Shown here piece after piece: positions 1 to 6,306 of a DNA stretch of 6,306 nt. Source of the stretch: Myroides sp. (GTDB lineage: Bacteria; Bacteroidota; Bacteroidia; Flavobacteriales; Flavobacteriaceae); the NCBI GenBank assembly GCA_018384465.1, contig JAHAYQ010000068.1, positions 1 through 6,306 on the forward strand, read 5' to 3'. The notes below the pieces were generated by a model that was not told the DNA's origin, searched no databases, and saw only the letters and a program-made list of their open reading frames with translations. Each line of letters begins with the position of its first letter. The first letter of the stretch is position 1. Position numbers and translations under genes: made by a program.

Positions 1-1088
1 ATTTAATGGAATACATTCCGCACTTATTAATCGAAGGTATGATTGCATCGTCTTTCGCTTTAGGTGCTAATTCATCATACATCTACATTCGTGGCGAATA
101 CATGTGGGTTTTTAAAACGTTGGAACGCGCTATTAAAGAAGCTTACGCTGCCGGATGGTTAGGTAAAAACATCAAAGGATCAGGCTACGATTTAGACCTT
201 CACGTACATTGTGGTGGTGGTGCGTATATCTGTGGTGAAGAAACCGCTTTGATCGAATCTTTAGAAGGTAAACGTGGAAATCCGCGTATCAAACCGCCTT
301 TCCCTGCTGTTAAAGGTTTGTGGCAAAATCCTACTGTTGTGAACAATGTAGAATCTATAGCTACAGTGCCGTGGATTATATTAAACTCTGGCGAAGATTA
401 TTCTAAAATTGGTTTGGGACGATCTACCGGAACTAAATTATTTTCTGTTTCTGGTCACGTTAAAAAACCGGGAGTTTATGAAATTGAAATGGGTATGACC
501 GTTGATGAATTCATGAATTCTGATGAATATTGTGGTGGAATGATTGATGATCGCCCGTTAAAAGGATTGATTCCCGGAGGTTCATCAGTGCCAATCTTAC
601 CAAATCATTTAATCTTTAAAACAGCAAACGGCGAAGACCGATTGATGACGTATGAGTCGTTATCAGACGGAGGTTTTGCTACAGGTTCTTCTTTAGGTTC
701 AGGTGGATTTATCGTTTATAATGATACTGCTTGTATCGTAAGAAACACTTGGAATTTCTCAAGATTTTATGCACATGAAAGCTGTGGTCAATGTTCACCT
801 TGTCGTGAAGGAACGGGTTGGATGGAAAAAATATTGTGGAGAATAGAAAACGGTCAAGGTACCGAAGAAGATATCGACTTGTTGTGGAGCATTCAGGCAA
901 AAATCGAAGGAAATACCATTTGTCCATTAGGTGATGCTGCTGCTTGGCCAGTTGCCGCTGCCATTCGTCACTTTAGAGATGAGTTTGAATACCACGTTCG
1001 TTTCCCAGAAAAAATTAAAAACAGAGATCATTTTGTAAATGAGCCTTTTGAGAAAGTGAAACATTTGTTAAACACAGTAACAATATAA
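1..1088 (+). CDS. nuoF: NADH-quinone oxidoreductase subunit F (NADH- and FMN-binding), 5' truncated
   Basis: NuoF oxidises NADH in the cytoplasmic peripheral arm of complex I, passing electrons through FMN to the [4Fe-4S] cluster N3. The frame is open from the window's left edge. The first ATG, at 6, is internal, because the PHLLIEG stretch just after it belongs to the middle of the family. About 90 or more N-terminal residues, including the glycine-rich nucleotide loop, lie outside the window. Counting from that ATG, GGGAYICGEETAL (about 70-82) and NNVES (113-117) are the conserved flavin/nucleotide region. An SLBB-like stretch (SVSGHVKKPGVYE) follows at about 147-159. ESCGQCSPCREG with C260, C263, C266 and a distant C306 supplies the N3 ligands. 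The family signature usually reads GAG or similar where this protein has GGG, a mild variation. The C-terminus is complete and ends in TAA. A 77-nt repeat-bearing gap separates it from nuoG. Confidence 0.97.
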   Translation, partial: LMEYIPHLLIEGMIASSFALGANSSYIYIRGEYMWVFKTLERAIKEAYAAGWLGKNIKGSGYDLDLHVHCGGGAYICGEETALIESLEGKRGNPRIKPPFPAVKGLWQNPTVVNNVESIATVPWIILNSGEDYSKIGLGRSTGTKLFSVSGHVKKPGVYEIEMGMTVDEFMNSDEYCGGMIDDRPLKGLIPGGSSVPILPNHLIFKTANGEDRLMTYESLSDGGFATGSSLGSGGFIVYNDTACIVRNTWNFSRFYAHESCGQCSPCREGTGWMEKILWRIENGQGTEEDIDLLWSIQAKIEGNTICPLGDAAAWPVAAAIRHFRDEFEYHVRFPEKIKNRDHFVNEPFEKVKHLLNTVTI

Positions 1089-1092
1089 TTTT

Positions 1093-1156
1093 GTTTAAGG
1101 TTTAAAGTTTAAGGTTCAAGTTGATAACCTTAAACGTTAAACATCAAACTTTAAAC
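1093..1156. repeat. Palindromic heptad-repeat element between nuoF and nuoG
   Basis: The gap holds four tandem 7-mers of the type GTTTAAR (1093-1120: GTTTAAG, GTTTAAA, GTTTAAG, GTTCAAG). After an 8-nt centre come four 7-mers of the opposite sense (1129-1156: CTTAAAC, GTTAAAC, ATCAAAC, TTTAAAC). A perfect 10-bp stem GTTTAAGGTT/AACCTTAAAC (1107-1116 with 1126-1135) closes a 9-nt loop. It extends outward to 1093 and 1149 with 21 of 24 positions paired. Because the unit is periodic, other pairing registers one heptad apart are also possible. No T-run follows, so it does not look like an intrinsic terminator. I infer a REP-like intergenic element acting at most on mRNA stability or processing. I recall similar GTTTAAA-rich intergenic palindromes in flavobacterial genomes but cannot confirm this here. 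Confidence 0.8.
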
Positions 1157-1165
1157 TACAAAACA

Positions 1166-2188
1166 ATGAAAGTTACAATAGACGGATTTGAATTAGAAGT
1201 AGAGCCAGGTACAACCGTACTACAAGCTGCACGTATGTTGGGTAGCGATGTGGCGCCACCTGCAATGTGCTACTATTCTAAACTAAAAGATACAGGAGGA
1301 AATTGCCGTGCTTGTTTGGTAGAAATATCAAAAGGTAGCGAAGCTGATCCTCGCCCAATGCCTAAAATGATGCCTTCGTGTAAAACAGGCGTTATGGACG
1401 GAATGGAAGTGAAAGTAAAAACGTCGGACAGAGCATTAGATGCCCGCAAAGCAGTTACCGAGTTTTTATTAATCAATCACCCATTAGATTGCCCGGTTTG
1501 TGACCAGGCTGGTGAATGTGATTTACAAAATTTAGCTTTTAAACACGGATTAGAAAAAACGCGTTTTAAAGAAGAAAAAAGAACTTTTGAGCCTGAAAAT
1601 ATCGGCGATAAAATTCAATTGCACATGAACCGTTGCATTTTGTGTTATCGTTGTGTACATACGGCAGAACAAGTTTGTGGATCAAGAAATCACGGGGTTA
1701 TGAATCGTGGCGATCACGCACAAATTTCAACCTATGTTGCAGCTTCAATTGATCACGAAATGTCGGGTAATATGATTGATGTTTGTCCGGTTGGAGCATT
1801 GACCGATAAAACCTTCCGTTTCAAGTCACGTGTTTGGTTTAACAAACCATTCAATGCACACAGAAACTGTGATAAATGTTGTGGAAAAACAACTTTATGG
1901 ATGTTCGGAAACGAAATTCAACGTGTTACAGCTCGTAAAGATGAGTTCCATGAAGTAGAAGAATTCATTTGTAATTCTTGTCGTTTCGATCATAAAGAAG
2001 TTTCTGATTGGGTTATTGAAGGACCAAGAAAATTCGAAAAATTCTCGGTTATCAATCAAAATAACTACACCCGTAAAATGGATAAAGTTGTTATAGATAC
2101 AGAGAAACATATTTTAGAAGGTCGTGATCAAGACCGTAAAAAAATAAGTATGACAGAAGTTCCATATAAAACCGATAAAAACAGTTAA
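1166..2188 (+). CDS. nuoG: NADH-quinone oxidoreductase subunit G, short form (2Fe-2S / 4Fe-4S electron-transfer protein)
   Basis: NuoG relays electrons through a chain of Fe-S clusters in the peripheral arm of complex I. I start it at ATG 1166 (MKVTIDGFELEVEPG), where the ferredoxin-like fold begins. An in-frame TTG at 1121 would add 15 residues encoded by the intergenic repeat and is unlikely. In the 340-residue product, C35, C47, C50 and C72 are the N1b [2Fe-2S] ligands. H105, C109, C112 and C118 (HPLDCPVCDQAGEC) are the N5 ligands. C157, C160, C163 and C207 are the N4 ligands. A further cysteine group at C235, C238, C239, C269 and C272 sits where N7 occurs in some bacteria, but its spacing differs. 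The protein then ends after about 68 charged residues. The usual family member is roughly twice as long or more and carries a molybdopterin-oxidoreductase-like domain, which is absent. There is no sign of a frameshift: nuoH starts 2 nt after the stop. Confidence 0.95.
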   Translation: MKVTIDGFELEVEPGTTVLQAARMLGSDVAPPAMCYYSKLKDTGGNCRACLVEISKGSEADPRPMPKMMPSCKTGVMDGMEVKVKTSDRALDARKAVTEFLLINHPLDCPVCDQAGECDLQNLAFKHGLEKTRFKEEKRTFEPENIGDKIQLHMNRCILCYRCVHTAEQVCGSRNHGVMNRGDHAQISTYVAASIDHEMSGNMIDVCPVGALTDKTFRFKSRVWFNKPFNAHRNCDKCCGKTTLWMFGNEIQRVTARKDEFHEVEEFICNSCRFDHKEVSDWVIEGPRKFEKFSVINQNNYTRKMDKVVIDTEKHILEGRDQDRKKISMTEVPYKTDKNS

Positions 2189-2190
2189 TT

Positions 2191-3222
2191 ATGGAAGAAG
2201 CAATCATTATAGAAAAAAGCGTAATCATTGTAGCTGTTTTTGCAATTACCATGTTGTTTGCCATGTATTGTACCTTGGCAGAACGTAAAATTGCCGCGTG
2301 GATACAAGACCGTAGAGGTCCAAACCGTGCAGGACCAGGCGGAATGCTACAACCTTTAGCCGATGGTTTAAAACTGTTTGCTAAAGAAGAATTTATGCCA
2401 AACACACCTAATACGTTTTTGTTCGTATTTGGTCCGTTTATTTCCATGACCATGGCCTTGATGACTTCAGCGGTTATTCCTTGGGGTGATACGTTAGAAA
2501 TTGGTGGCAGAAAAGTAGTTTTACAAGCTGCCGATATCAACGTGGCCATGCTGTATGTATTTGCAGTTCTTTCTGTAAGTGTATACGGAATCATGATTGG
2601 TGGTTGGGCATCTAACAACAAATATTCGTTAATTAGTGCCATGCGTGTGGCATCTCAAATGATTTCTTATGAAATTGCTATGGGATTGTCTATCGTTGCA
2701 ATCTTGATGATGCACAGCTCTATGAGTTTACGCGAAATTGCAGCAGGTCAGCACGAAATGCACTGGAATATCTTTTATCAACCATTAGGATTCTTTATTT
2801 TCTTAATTTGTTCATTTGCAGAAACCAACAGAACACCGTTTGATTTAGCAGAATGTGAACAAGAGTTAATTGGTGGTTATCATACCGAATATTCGTCAAT
2901 GCGTATGGGATTCTTCTTATTCGCAGAATATGCAGCCATGTTTATCTCTTCTACCCTATTGGCAGTTCTTTATTTAGGAGCTTACAATTACCCGGGAATG
3001 ACTTGGGCAGCCGAAAACTGGGGCGAAAACATTGCCAACATTATTGGTATCGCCGTATTGTTCATTAAAATCTGTTTTTTTATTTTCTTGTACATGTGGG
3101 TTCGTTGGACCATCCCACGTTTCCGTTACGATCAATTAATGAATTTAGGTTGGAAAACATTAATCCCTTTAGCTCTTTTAAACATTGTAGTTACTGCGGT
3201 GGTGTTATTATTAAATCGATAA
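2191..3222 (+). CDS. nuoH: NADH-quinone oxidoreductase subunit H (ND1 homologue)
   Basis: NuoH is the membrane subunit that joins the peripheral and membrane arms and builds much of the quinone chamber. The 343-residue product is of normal family length and strongly hydrophobic, with about eight membrane spans expected. AERKIAAWIQDRRGPNRAGPGG (about 30-51) followed by GMLQPLADGLKLFAKE (51-66) matches the first ND1 signature. FAETNRTPFDLAECEQELIGGYHTEYSSM (about 209-237) is the second signature; this conserved acidic loop lines the quinone cavity and links it to the proton path. The ATG at 2191 is 2 nt after the nuoG stop, so translation is probably coupled. The start codon has no clear Shine-Dalgarno sequence, which is usual in Bacteroidota. 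A long antisense open frame over the nuoG/nuoH junction is a shadow of this gene. Confidence 0.97.
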   Translation: MEEAIIIEKSVIIVAVFAITMLFAMYCTLAERKIAAWIQDRRGPNRAGPGGMLQPLADGLKLFAKEEFMPNTPNTFLFVFGPFISMTMALMTSAVIPWGDTLEIGGRKVVLQAADINVAMLYVFAVLSVSVYGIMIGGWASNNKYSLISAMRVASQMISYEIAMGLSIVAILMMHSSMSLREIAAGQHEMHWNIFYQPLGFFIFLICSFAETNRTPFDLAECEQELIGGYHTEYSSMRMGFFLFAEYAAMFISSTLLAVLYLGAYNYPGMTWAAENWGENIANIIGIAVLFIKICFFIFLYMWVRWTIPRFRYDQLMNLGWKTLIPLALLNIVVTAVVLLLNR

Positions 3223-3234
3223 AAAATAGAAATT

Positions 3235-3774
3235 ATGTCTATTCAAAATACATCCTTATCTGGAAGAAAGAAGCAGGTTTCTAATAAAGAAATGACTTTA
3301 GGCGAGCGTTTATATATTGGCGCAATTGCCGGCGGTATGGCAACTACTTTTAAACATTTATTTAAAAAGAAAGTTACCATTAGTTATCCTGAAGAAACAC
3401 GTCCGTTTAGCCCTGTTTATCGTGGTCAGCACATGCTAATGCGCGATGAAGAAGGCAGAGAACGTTGTACCGCTTGTGGTTTATGTGCTTTGTCGTGTCC
3501 TGCGGAAGCGATCACTATGAAAGCTGCAGAACGCAAACCCGAAGAAAAGCATCTTTACAGAGAAGAAAAATATGCCGAAATCTACGAAATTAATATGTTG
3601 CGTTGCATTTACTGTGGTTTGTGCGAAGAAGCTTGCCCTAAACAAGCCATCTATCTAACAACCTCTAAAAAAATAGTAAAAGCAGATACCAATCGCGAGC
3701 ATTTTATTTTTGGAAAAGAACAATTGGTTATGCCTTTAGAACAAGCTATTAACAACACCGCTAAATCAGAATAA
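3235..3774 (+). CDS. nuoI: NADH-quinone oxidoreductase subunit I (two-[4Fe-4S] ferredoxin-type)
   Basis: NuoI (TYKY homologue) carries clusters N6a and N6b, which pass electrons to N2 near the quinone site. The 179-residue product shows two CxxCxxCxxxCP motifs: C78-C81-C84-C88 (RCTACGLCALSCP) and C124-C127-C130-C134 (RCIYCGLCEEACP). Each motif donates its last cysteine to the other cluster, as in bacterial-type ferredoxins. An N-terminal amphipathic segment at about 20-45, ending in HLFKKKVTISYPEE, is the usual membrane-surface anchor that sits against NuoH. The ATG at 3235 follows an A-rich 12-nt gap after nuoH and gives a normal N-terminus. The 20 or so polar residues before the amphipathic helix are variable in the family. 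The gene ends with TAA 2 nt before nuoJ. Confidence 0.97.
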   Translation: MSIQNTSLSGRKKQVSNKEMTLGERLYIGAIAGGMATTFKHLFKKKVTISYPEETRPFSPVYRGQHMLMRDEEGRERCTACGLCALSCPAEAITMKAAERKPEEKHLYREEKYAEIYEINMLRCIYCGLCEEACPKQAIYLTTSKKIVKADTNREHFIFGKEQLVMPLEQAINNTAKSE

Positions 3775-3776
3775 AA

Positions 3777-4283
3777 ATGGTAGAAATCTTATTTTATATT
3801 CTTTCGGCTGTTACTTTAGGAAGCGCGTTTTTAACCATTCTTTCTAAAAACCCTATTCACAGTGCTATTTGGTTGGTGGTATGTTTTTTCAGTATTGCAG
3901 GTCATTATGCATTGTTAAACTCACAGTTCTTAGCAATGGTTCACATCATTGTATATTCTGGTGCTATTATGATTTTAATGCTGTTTACCATTATGTTGAT
4001 GAACTTGAACATCAGCGATGAAATTGCAAAACCTGTGGTTACAAAAATAGTTGCAACGATTTGTTTCTGTTTAATCGGATTTTTCTTGGTAAGCGCTTTA
4101 GCTCAAACAGCTCCGGCTTTAGAAAGCTATTCAACAACTGGCGTAGATTTTCAATCGGTTGAAGTATTAGGAAAAGTATTACTAAACGAATTCGTAGTTC
4201 CGTTTGAGATGGCAGCCGTGTTGTTGTTAATGGCAATGATTGGAGCCGTATTAATTTCTAAAAAAGATAAAAAAACAGCATAG
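3777..4283 (+). CDS. nuoJ: NADH-quinone oxidoreductase subunit J (ND6 homologue)
   Basis: NuoJ is a small membrane-arm subunit with five expected transmembrane helices. It contacts NuoH and NuoK and helps couple quinone chemistry to proton transfer. The 168-residue product is of typical length. The third helix, FLAMVHIIVYSGAIMILMLFTIMLMN (about 51-76), contains the conserved Y60-SGA stretch. In the family this helix forms the pi-bulge that changes shape during turnover. The C-terminal helix at about 137-161 begins NEFVVPFEMAAVLLL, also characteristic, and ends in a lysine-rich tail (KKDKK). The region of about 108-135 between helices four and five is polar and is expected to face outward. The start is ATG 3777, 2 nt after the nuoI stop, and the stop TAG is 1 nt before the nuoK ATG. 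Confidence 0.95.
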   Translation: MVEILFYILSAVTLGSAFLTILSKNPIHSAIWLVVCFFSIAGHYALLNSQFLAMVHIIVYSGAIMILMLFTIMLMNLNISDEIAKPVVTKIVATICFCLIGFFLVSALAQTAPALESYSTTGVDFQSVEVLGKVLLNEFVVPFEMAAVLLLMAMIGAVLISKKDKKTA

Positions 4284-4284
4284 T

Positions 4285-4605
4285 ATGGAACATGTTTTAC
4301 AACAAATAGGCATAGACCAGTACATTTACTTAAGTATCATTCTTTTTAGTATTGGAGCCTTTGGTATTTTATATCGTCGTAACGCAATTGTTATGTTTAT
4401 GTCGATCGAAATCATGCTAAATGCCGCCAACTTATTACTTGTTGCCTTTTCTAATTACCATGAAGATGCCAACGGACAAGTATTTGTATTTTTTACAATG
4501 GCTGTGGCTGCTGCCGAAGTTGCTATTGGATTAGCCATTTTAGTAGCTATTTACAGAAACATTGGATCAATTGATATTGATAAACTTAAAAATTTAAAAG
4601 GATAG
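4285..4605 (+). CDS. nuoK: NADH-quinone oxidoreductase subunit K (ND4L homologue)
   Basis: NuoK is a three-helix membrane subunit related to the MrpC subunit of Na+/H+ antiporters and forms part of the proton channel chain. The 106-residue product is of normal length. Its two buried glutamates are present: E42 in MSIEIMLNAANL and E78 in AVAAAEVAIGLA. They correspond to the two conserved membrane glutamates (E36 and E72 in Escherichia coli) needed for proton pumping. The polar loop NYHEDANGQVF (about 57-67) between helices two and three is also typical. The gene sits 1 nt after nuoJ and 1 nt before nuoL, so the three small cistrons are very likely translated from one message with coupling. Confidence 0.97.
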   Translation: MEHVLQQIGIDQYIYLSIILFSIGAFGILYRRNAIVMFMSIEIMLNAANLLLVAFSNYHEDANGQVFVFFTMAVAAAEVAIGLAILVAIYRNIGSIDIDKLKNLKG

Positions 4606-4606
4606 C

Positions 4607-6306
4607 ATGAGCACAACTATATTATTACTTACGCTGATTTTCCCTTTAGTTGGTACATTAATCAACGGATTTGGGGGCAAACACTTAAGCAAAAAAGTAT
4701 CGGGTGCTATTGCAACGTTAGCTATTGCGGCATCGTTTGTTACATCGTGCATATTTTTTGCGTACATACAAGGTTCGCAAGAGCCGGTTAAAGTGGTTTT
4801 ATTTGAATGGATGAAATTCAACTATTTCACCATTGATTTCGGATTTTATTTTGATCAGTTAGCTGCACTTTGGCTGTTGTTCATTACAGGTATCGGAACA
4901 TTGATTCACTTGTATTCAACAAGCTATATGAGCCATGACGAGAATTTTTCAAAATTCTTTACCTACCTGAACTTCTTTGTGTTCTTCATGTTGATTTTAG
5001 TTACAGGAAGCAACTTAGCCATGATGTTTATTGGTTGGGAAGGTGTTGGTTTATGCTCATACCTATTGATTGGCTTCTGGTATAAAAACCAAGATTATAA
5101 CAATGCAGCCAAGAAAGCCTTCATAATGAACCGTATTGGTGATTTAGGTTTCTTGATCGGAATTTTCGTAACAGGATATTTATTTCACACATTAGATTTT
5201 ATCGAATTACAAGAACAAAGTTACCTTGCGCCTACTTTAGGAATTGCAACTATGGCATTCTTTATTGCAGCAACTGGTAAAAGTGCACAATTACCGCTTT
5301 ACACTTGGTTACCCGATGCCATGGCAGGTCCAACACCTGTATCGGCATTAATTCACGCGGCAACAATGGTTACAGCAGGTATCTTTATGATTACCCGTTT
5401 AAACTTTTTGTTCGATCTAACTCCAGATGTGCAACATATTATTGCAGTCATCGGTGCCGTAACTGCACTTATGGCAGCAACTATTGCTTTGGTTCAAAAC
5501 GACATTAAAAAAGTATTGGCATATTCTACCGTTTCGCAATTAGGTTTAATGTTTTTGGCATTAGGTTTAGGTGCTTATGAAGTAGCGGTTTTCCATGTAA
5601 TTACACACGCTTTCTTTAAAGCTTGTTTGTTCTTGGGATCGGGTTCGGTTATTCACGCAATTGGTGGCGAACAAGATATGCGTCACATGGGTGGATTGAA
5701 AAAACATATGAAAATCACTTATTTAACGTTTTTCATTTCAACATTAGCTATTTCAGGATTTCCACCACTTTCAGGTTTCTTCTCGAAAGACGAAATTTTG
5801 TTAACTGCTTTTCATAACAATATTGTCTTATGGATAGTAGCAAGTTTGGCATCAATTTTAACTGCTTTCTATATGTTTAGATTGTTGTTTTTAACGTTCT
5901 TCAACAAATTCAGAGGAACAAAAGAACAAGAAGATCATTTACACGAAAGTCCGTCTGCTATGACGTTTCCTTTAATCATTTTAGCTGTTTTGGCTGCAAT
6001 TGGCGGATTAATCAGTATTCCTGGAAACAGTTGGTTAAACGAATTTTTAAAACCAGTTATTAAAAACAACGCAGCATCGCATCCACACGTATTAGGTACA
6101 ACCGAATATCTGTTAATGGGCTTAGCAGTTGTAGGTGCTTTGATTGGTTTAGGTGTCGCTTACGCAAAATACATTAAAAACAAACAAGTTCCTGTGAACG
6201 ACAACAATGTTTCGGGCTTACAAAAATTGTTTGTAAACAAATATTATTTAGACGATATCTATCAATCATTAATTGTTCAGCCATTAAACTTTTTTGGATC
6301 GTTCTT
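4607..6306 (+). CDS. nuoL: NADH-quinone oxidoreductase subunit L (ND5 homologue, antiporter-like), 3' truncated by window
   Basis: NuoL is the distal antiporter-like proton-pumping subunit of the membrane arm, with a family length of about 610-650 residues. From ATG 4607 the frame stays open for 566 codons to the window end, so only the C-terminal part, including most of the lateral helix, is missing. The core residues are present: E145 (GWEGVGLCSYLLIGF), D179 (NRIGDLG), K225 (TGKSAQLPLYTWLPDAMAGP), H250 (SALIHAATM), H330 and H334 (FHVITHAFFKA), K338 and K394 (GFFSKDE). These match the E. coli E144/K229/K399 set and its connecting histidines. A polar loop with HLHESPSAMTFPL (about 444-456) is typical of the family. 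FVNKYYLDDIYQSLIVQP near the end marks the run into the lateral helix. An AAAAGG at 4596-4601, 5 nt before the ATG, is the only Shine-Dalgarno-like site I noticed and may be chance. Confidence 0.97.
   Translation, partial: MSTTILLLTLIFPLVGTLINGFGGKHLSKKVSGAIATLAIAASFVTSCIFFAYIQGSQEPVKVVLFEWMKFNYFTIDFGFYFDQLAALWLLFITGIGTLIHLYSTSYMSHDENFSKFFTYLNFFVFFMLILVTGSNLAMMFIGWEGVGLCSYLLIGFWYKNQDYNNAAKKAFIMNRIGDLGFLIGIFVTGYLFHTLDFIELQEQSYLAPTLGIATMAFFIAATGKSAQLPLYTWLPDAMAGPTPVSALIHAATMVTAGIFMITRLNFLFDLTPDVQHIIAVIGAVTALMAATIALVQNDIKKVLAYSTVSQLGLMFLALGLGAYEVAVFHVITHAFFKACLFLGSGSVIHAIGGEQDMRHMGGLKKHMKITYLTFFISTLAISGFPPLSGFFSKDEILLTAFHNNIVLWIVASLASILTAFYMFRLLFLTFFNKFRGTKEQEDHLHESPSAMTFPLIILAVLAAIGGLISIPGNSWLNEFLKPVIKNNAASHPHVLGTTEYLLMGLAVVGALIGLGVAYAKYIKNKQVPVNDNNVSGLQKLFVNKYYLDDIYQSLIVQPLNFFGSF

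Noticed and set aside
709..927. A 72-codon antisense open frame opposite the N3 cluster region of nuoF
   Set aside because: It is a shadow of a highly conserved coding stretch, with no upstream signal or recognisable product.
1..1088. ATG at position 6 as the true nuoF start
   Set aside because: The sequence after it (MEYIPHLLIEG) matches the middle of NuoF, and the N-terminal nucleotide-binding part is missing, so the gene must begin upstream of the window.
1093..1149. The nuoF-nuoG hairpin as a rho-independent terminator
   Set aside because: The stem is AT-rich and no run of T follows its 3' arm. The nuoG leader after it is A/C-rich. Termination here would also cut off the rest of the complex I operon.
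2091..2642. A 183-codon antisense open frame across the nuoG end and nuoH start
   Set aside because: It lies fully opposite two well-conserved genes and its translation shows no recognisable domain. Long antisense frames are common opposite membrane-protein genes.
5305..5817. Two short + strand open frames (5305-5508 and 5623-5817) inside nuoL
   Set aside because: They are in a different frame from the continuous, strongly conserved NuoL reading frame that covers the same bases, and their translations are low-information.
4607..6306. nuoL as a possible pseudogene because no stop codon is reached
   Set aside because: The frame is open and conserved for 566 codons and all key residues are present. 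It is simply cut by the window end before the usual length of the family is reached.
1..6306. A hidden novel accessory system, mobile element or inserted gene within the operon
   Set aside because: Every base outside the 77-nt repeat gap and a few 1-12 nt junctions is accounted for by canonical complex I genes in canonical order. Nothing suggests an insertion or foreign segment.

Overview
The window lies inside a proton-pumping NADH:quinone oxidoreductase (respiratory complex I) operon. All genes are on the + strand in the canonical order nuoF-nuoG-nuoH-nuoI-nuoJ-nuoK-nuoL. The first and last genes are cut by the window edges. The AT-rich sequence, the near absence of Shine-Dalgarno sites before most starts, the A-rich leaders and the short NuoG all fit a member of the Bacteroidota, most likely Flavobacteriales/Flavobacteriaceae. 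I cannot name the genus from this sequence alone.

Layout: nuoF (5' truncated) ends at 1088. A 77-nt gap to nuoG is filled by a striking palindromic heptad repeat (GTTTAAR / YTTAAAC-like units). nuoG (1166-2188), nuoH (2191-3222), nuoI (3235-3774), nuoJ (3777-4283), nuoK (4285-4605) and nuoL (4607 to the window end, no stop reached) then follow with gaps of 1 to 12 nt. This packing implies one transcript. There is no gene-free stretch longer than 77 nt, and I see no RNA gene, mobile element, CRISPR array or clear promoter or terminator.

How the genes work together: NuoF (FMN, cluster N3, NADH oxidation) and NuoG (clusters N1b, N5, N4 and a modified N7-like site) form part of the NADH-oxidising peripheral arm. 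NuoI (N6a/N6b) carries electrons toward the quinone site. NuoH forms the membrane side of the quinone chamber. NuoJ, NuoK and NuoL are membrane-arm subunits of the proton path. The key charged residues of NuoK and NuoL are present, so the complex looks intact and pumping.

The window is mostly ordinary core metabolism. The points worth a second look are the heptad-repeat palindrome between nuoF and nuoG, the 340-residue NuoG that lacks the large molybdopterin-oxidoreductase-like domain, and its rearranged N7-like cysteine motif.
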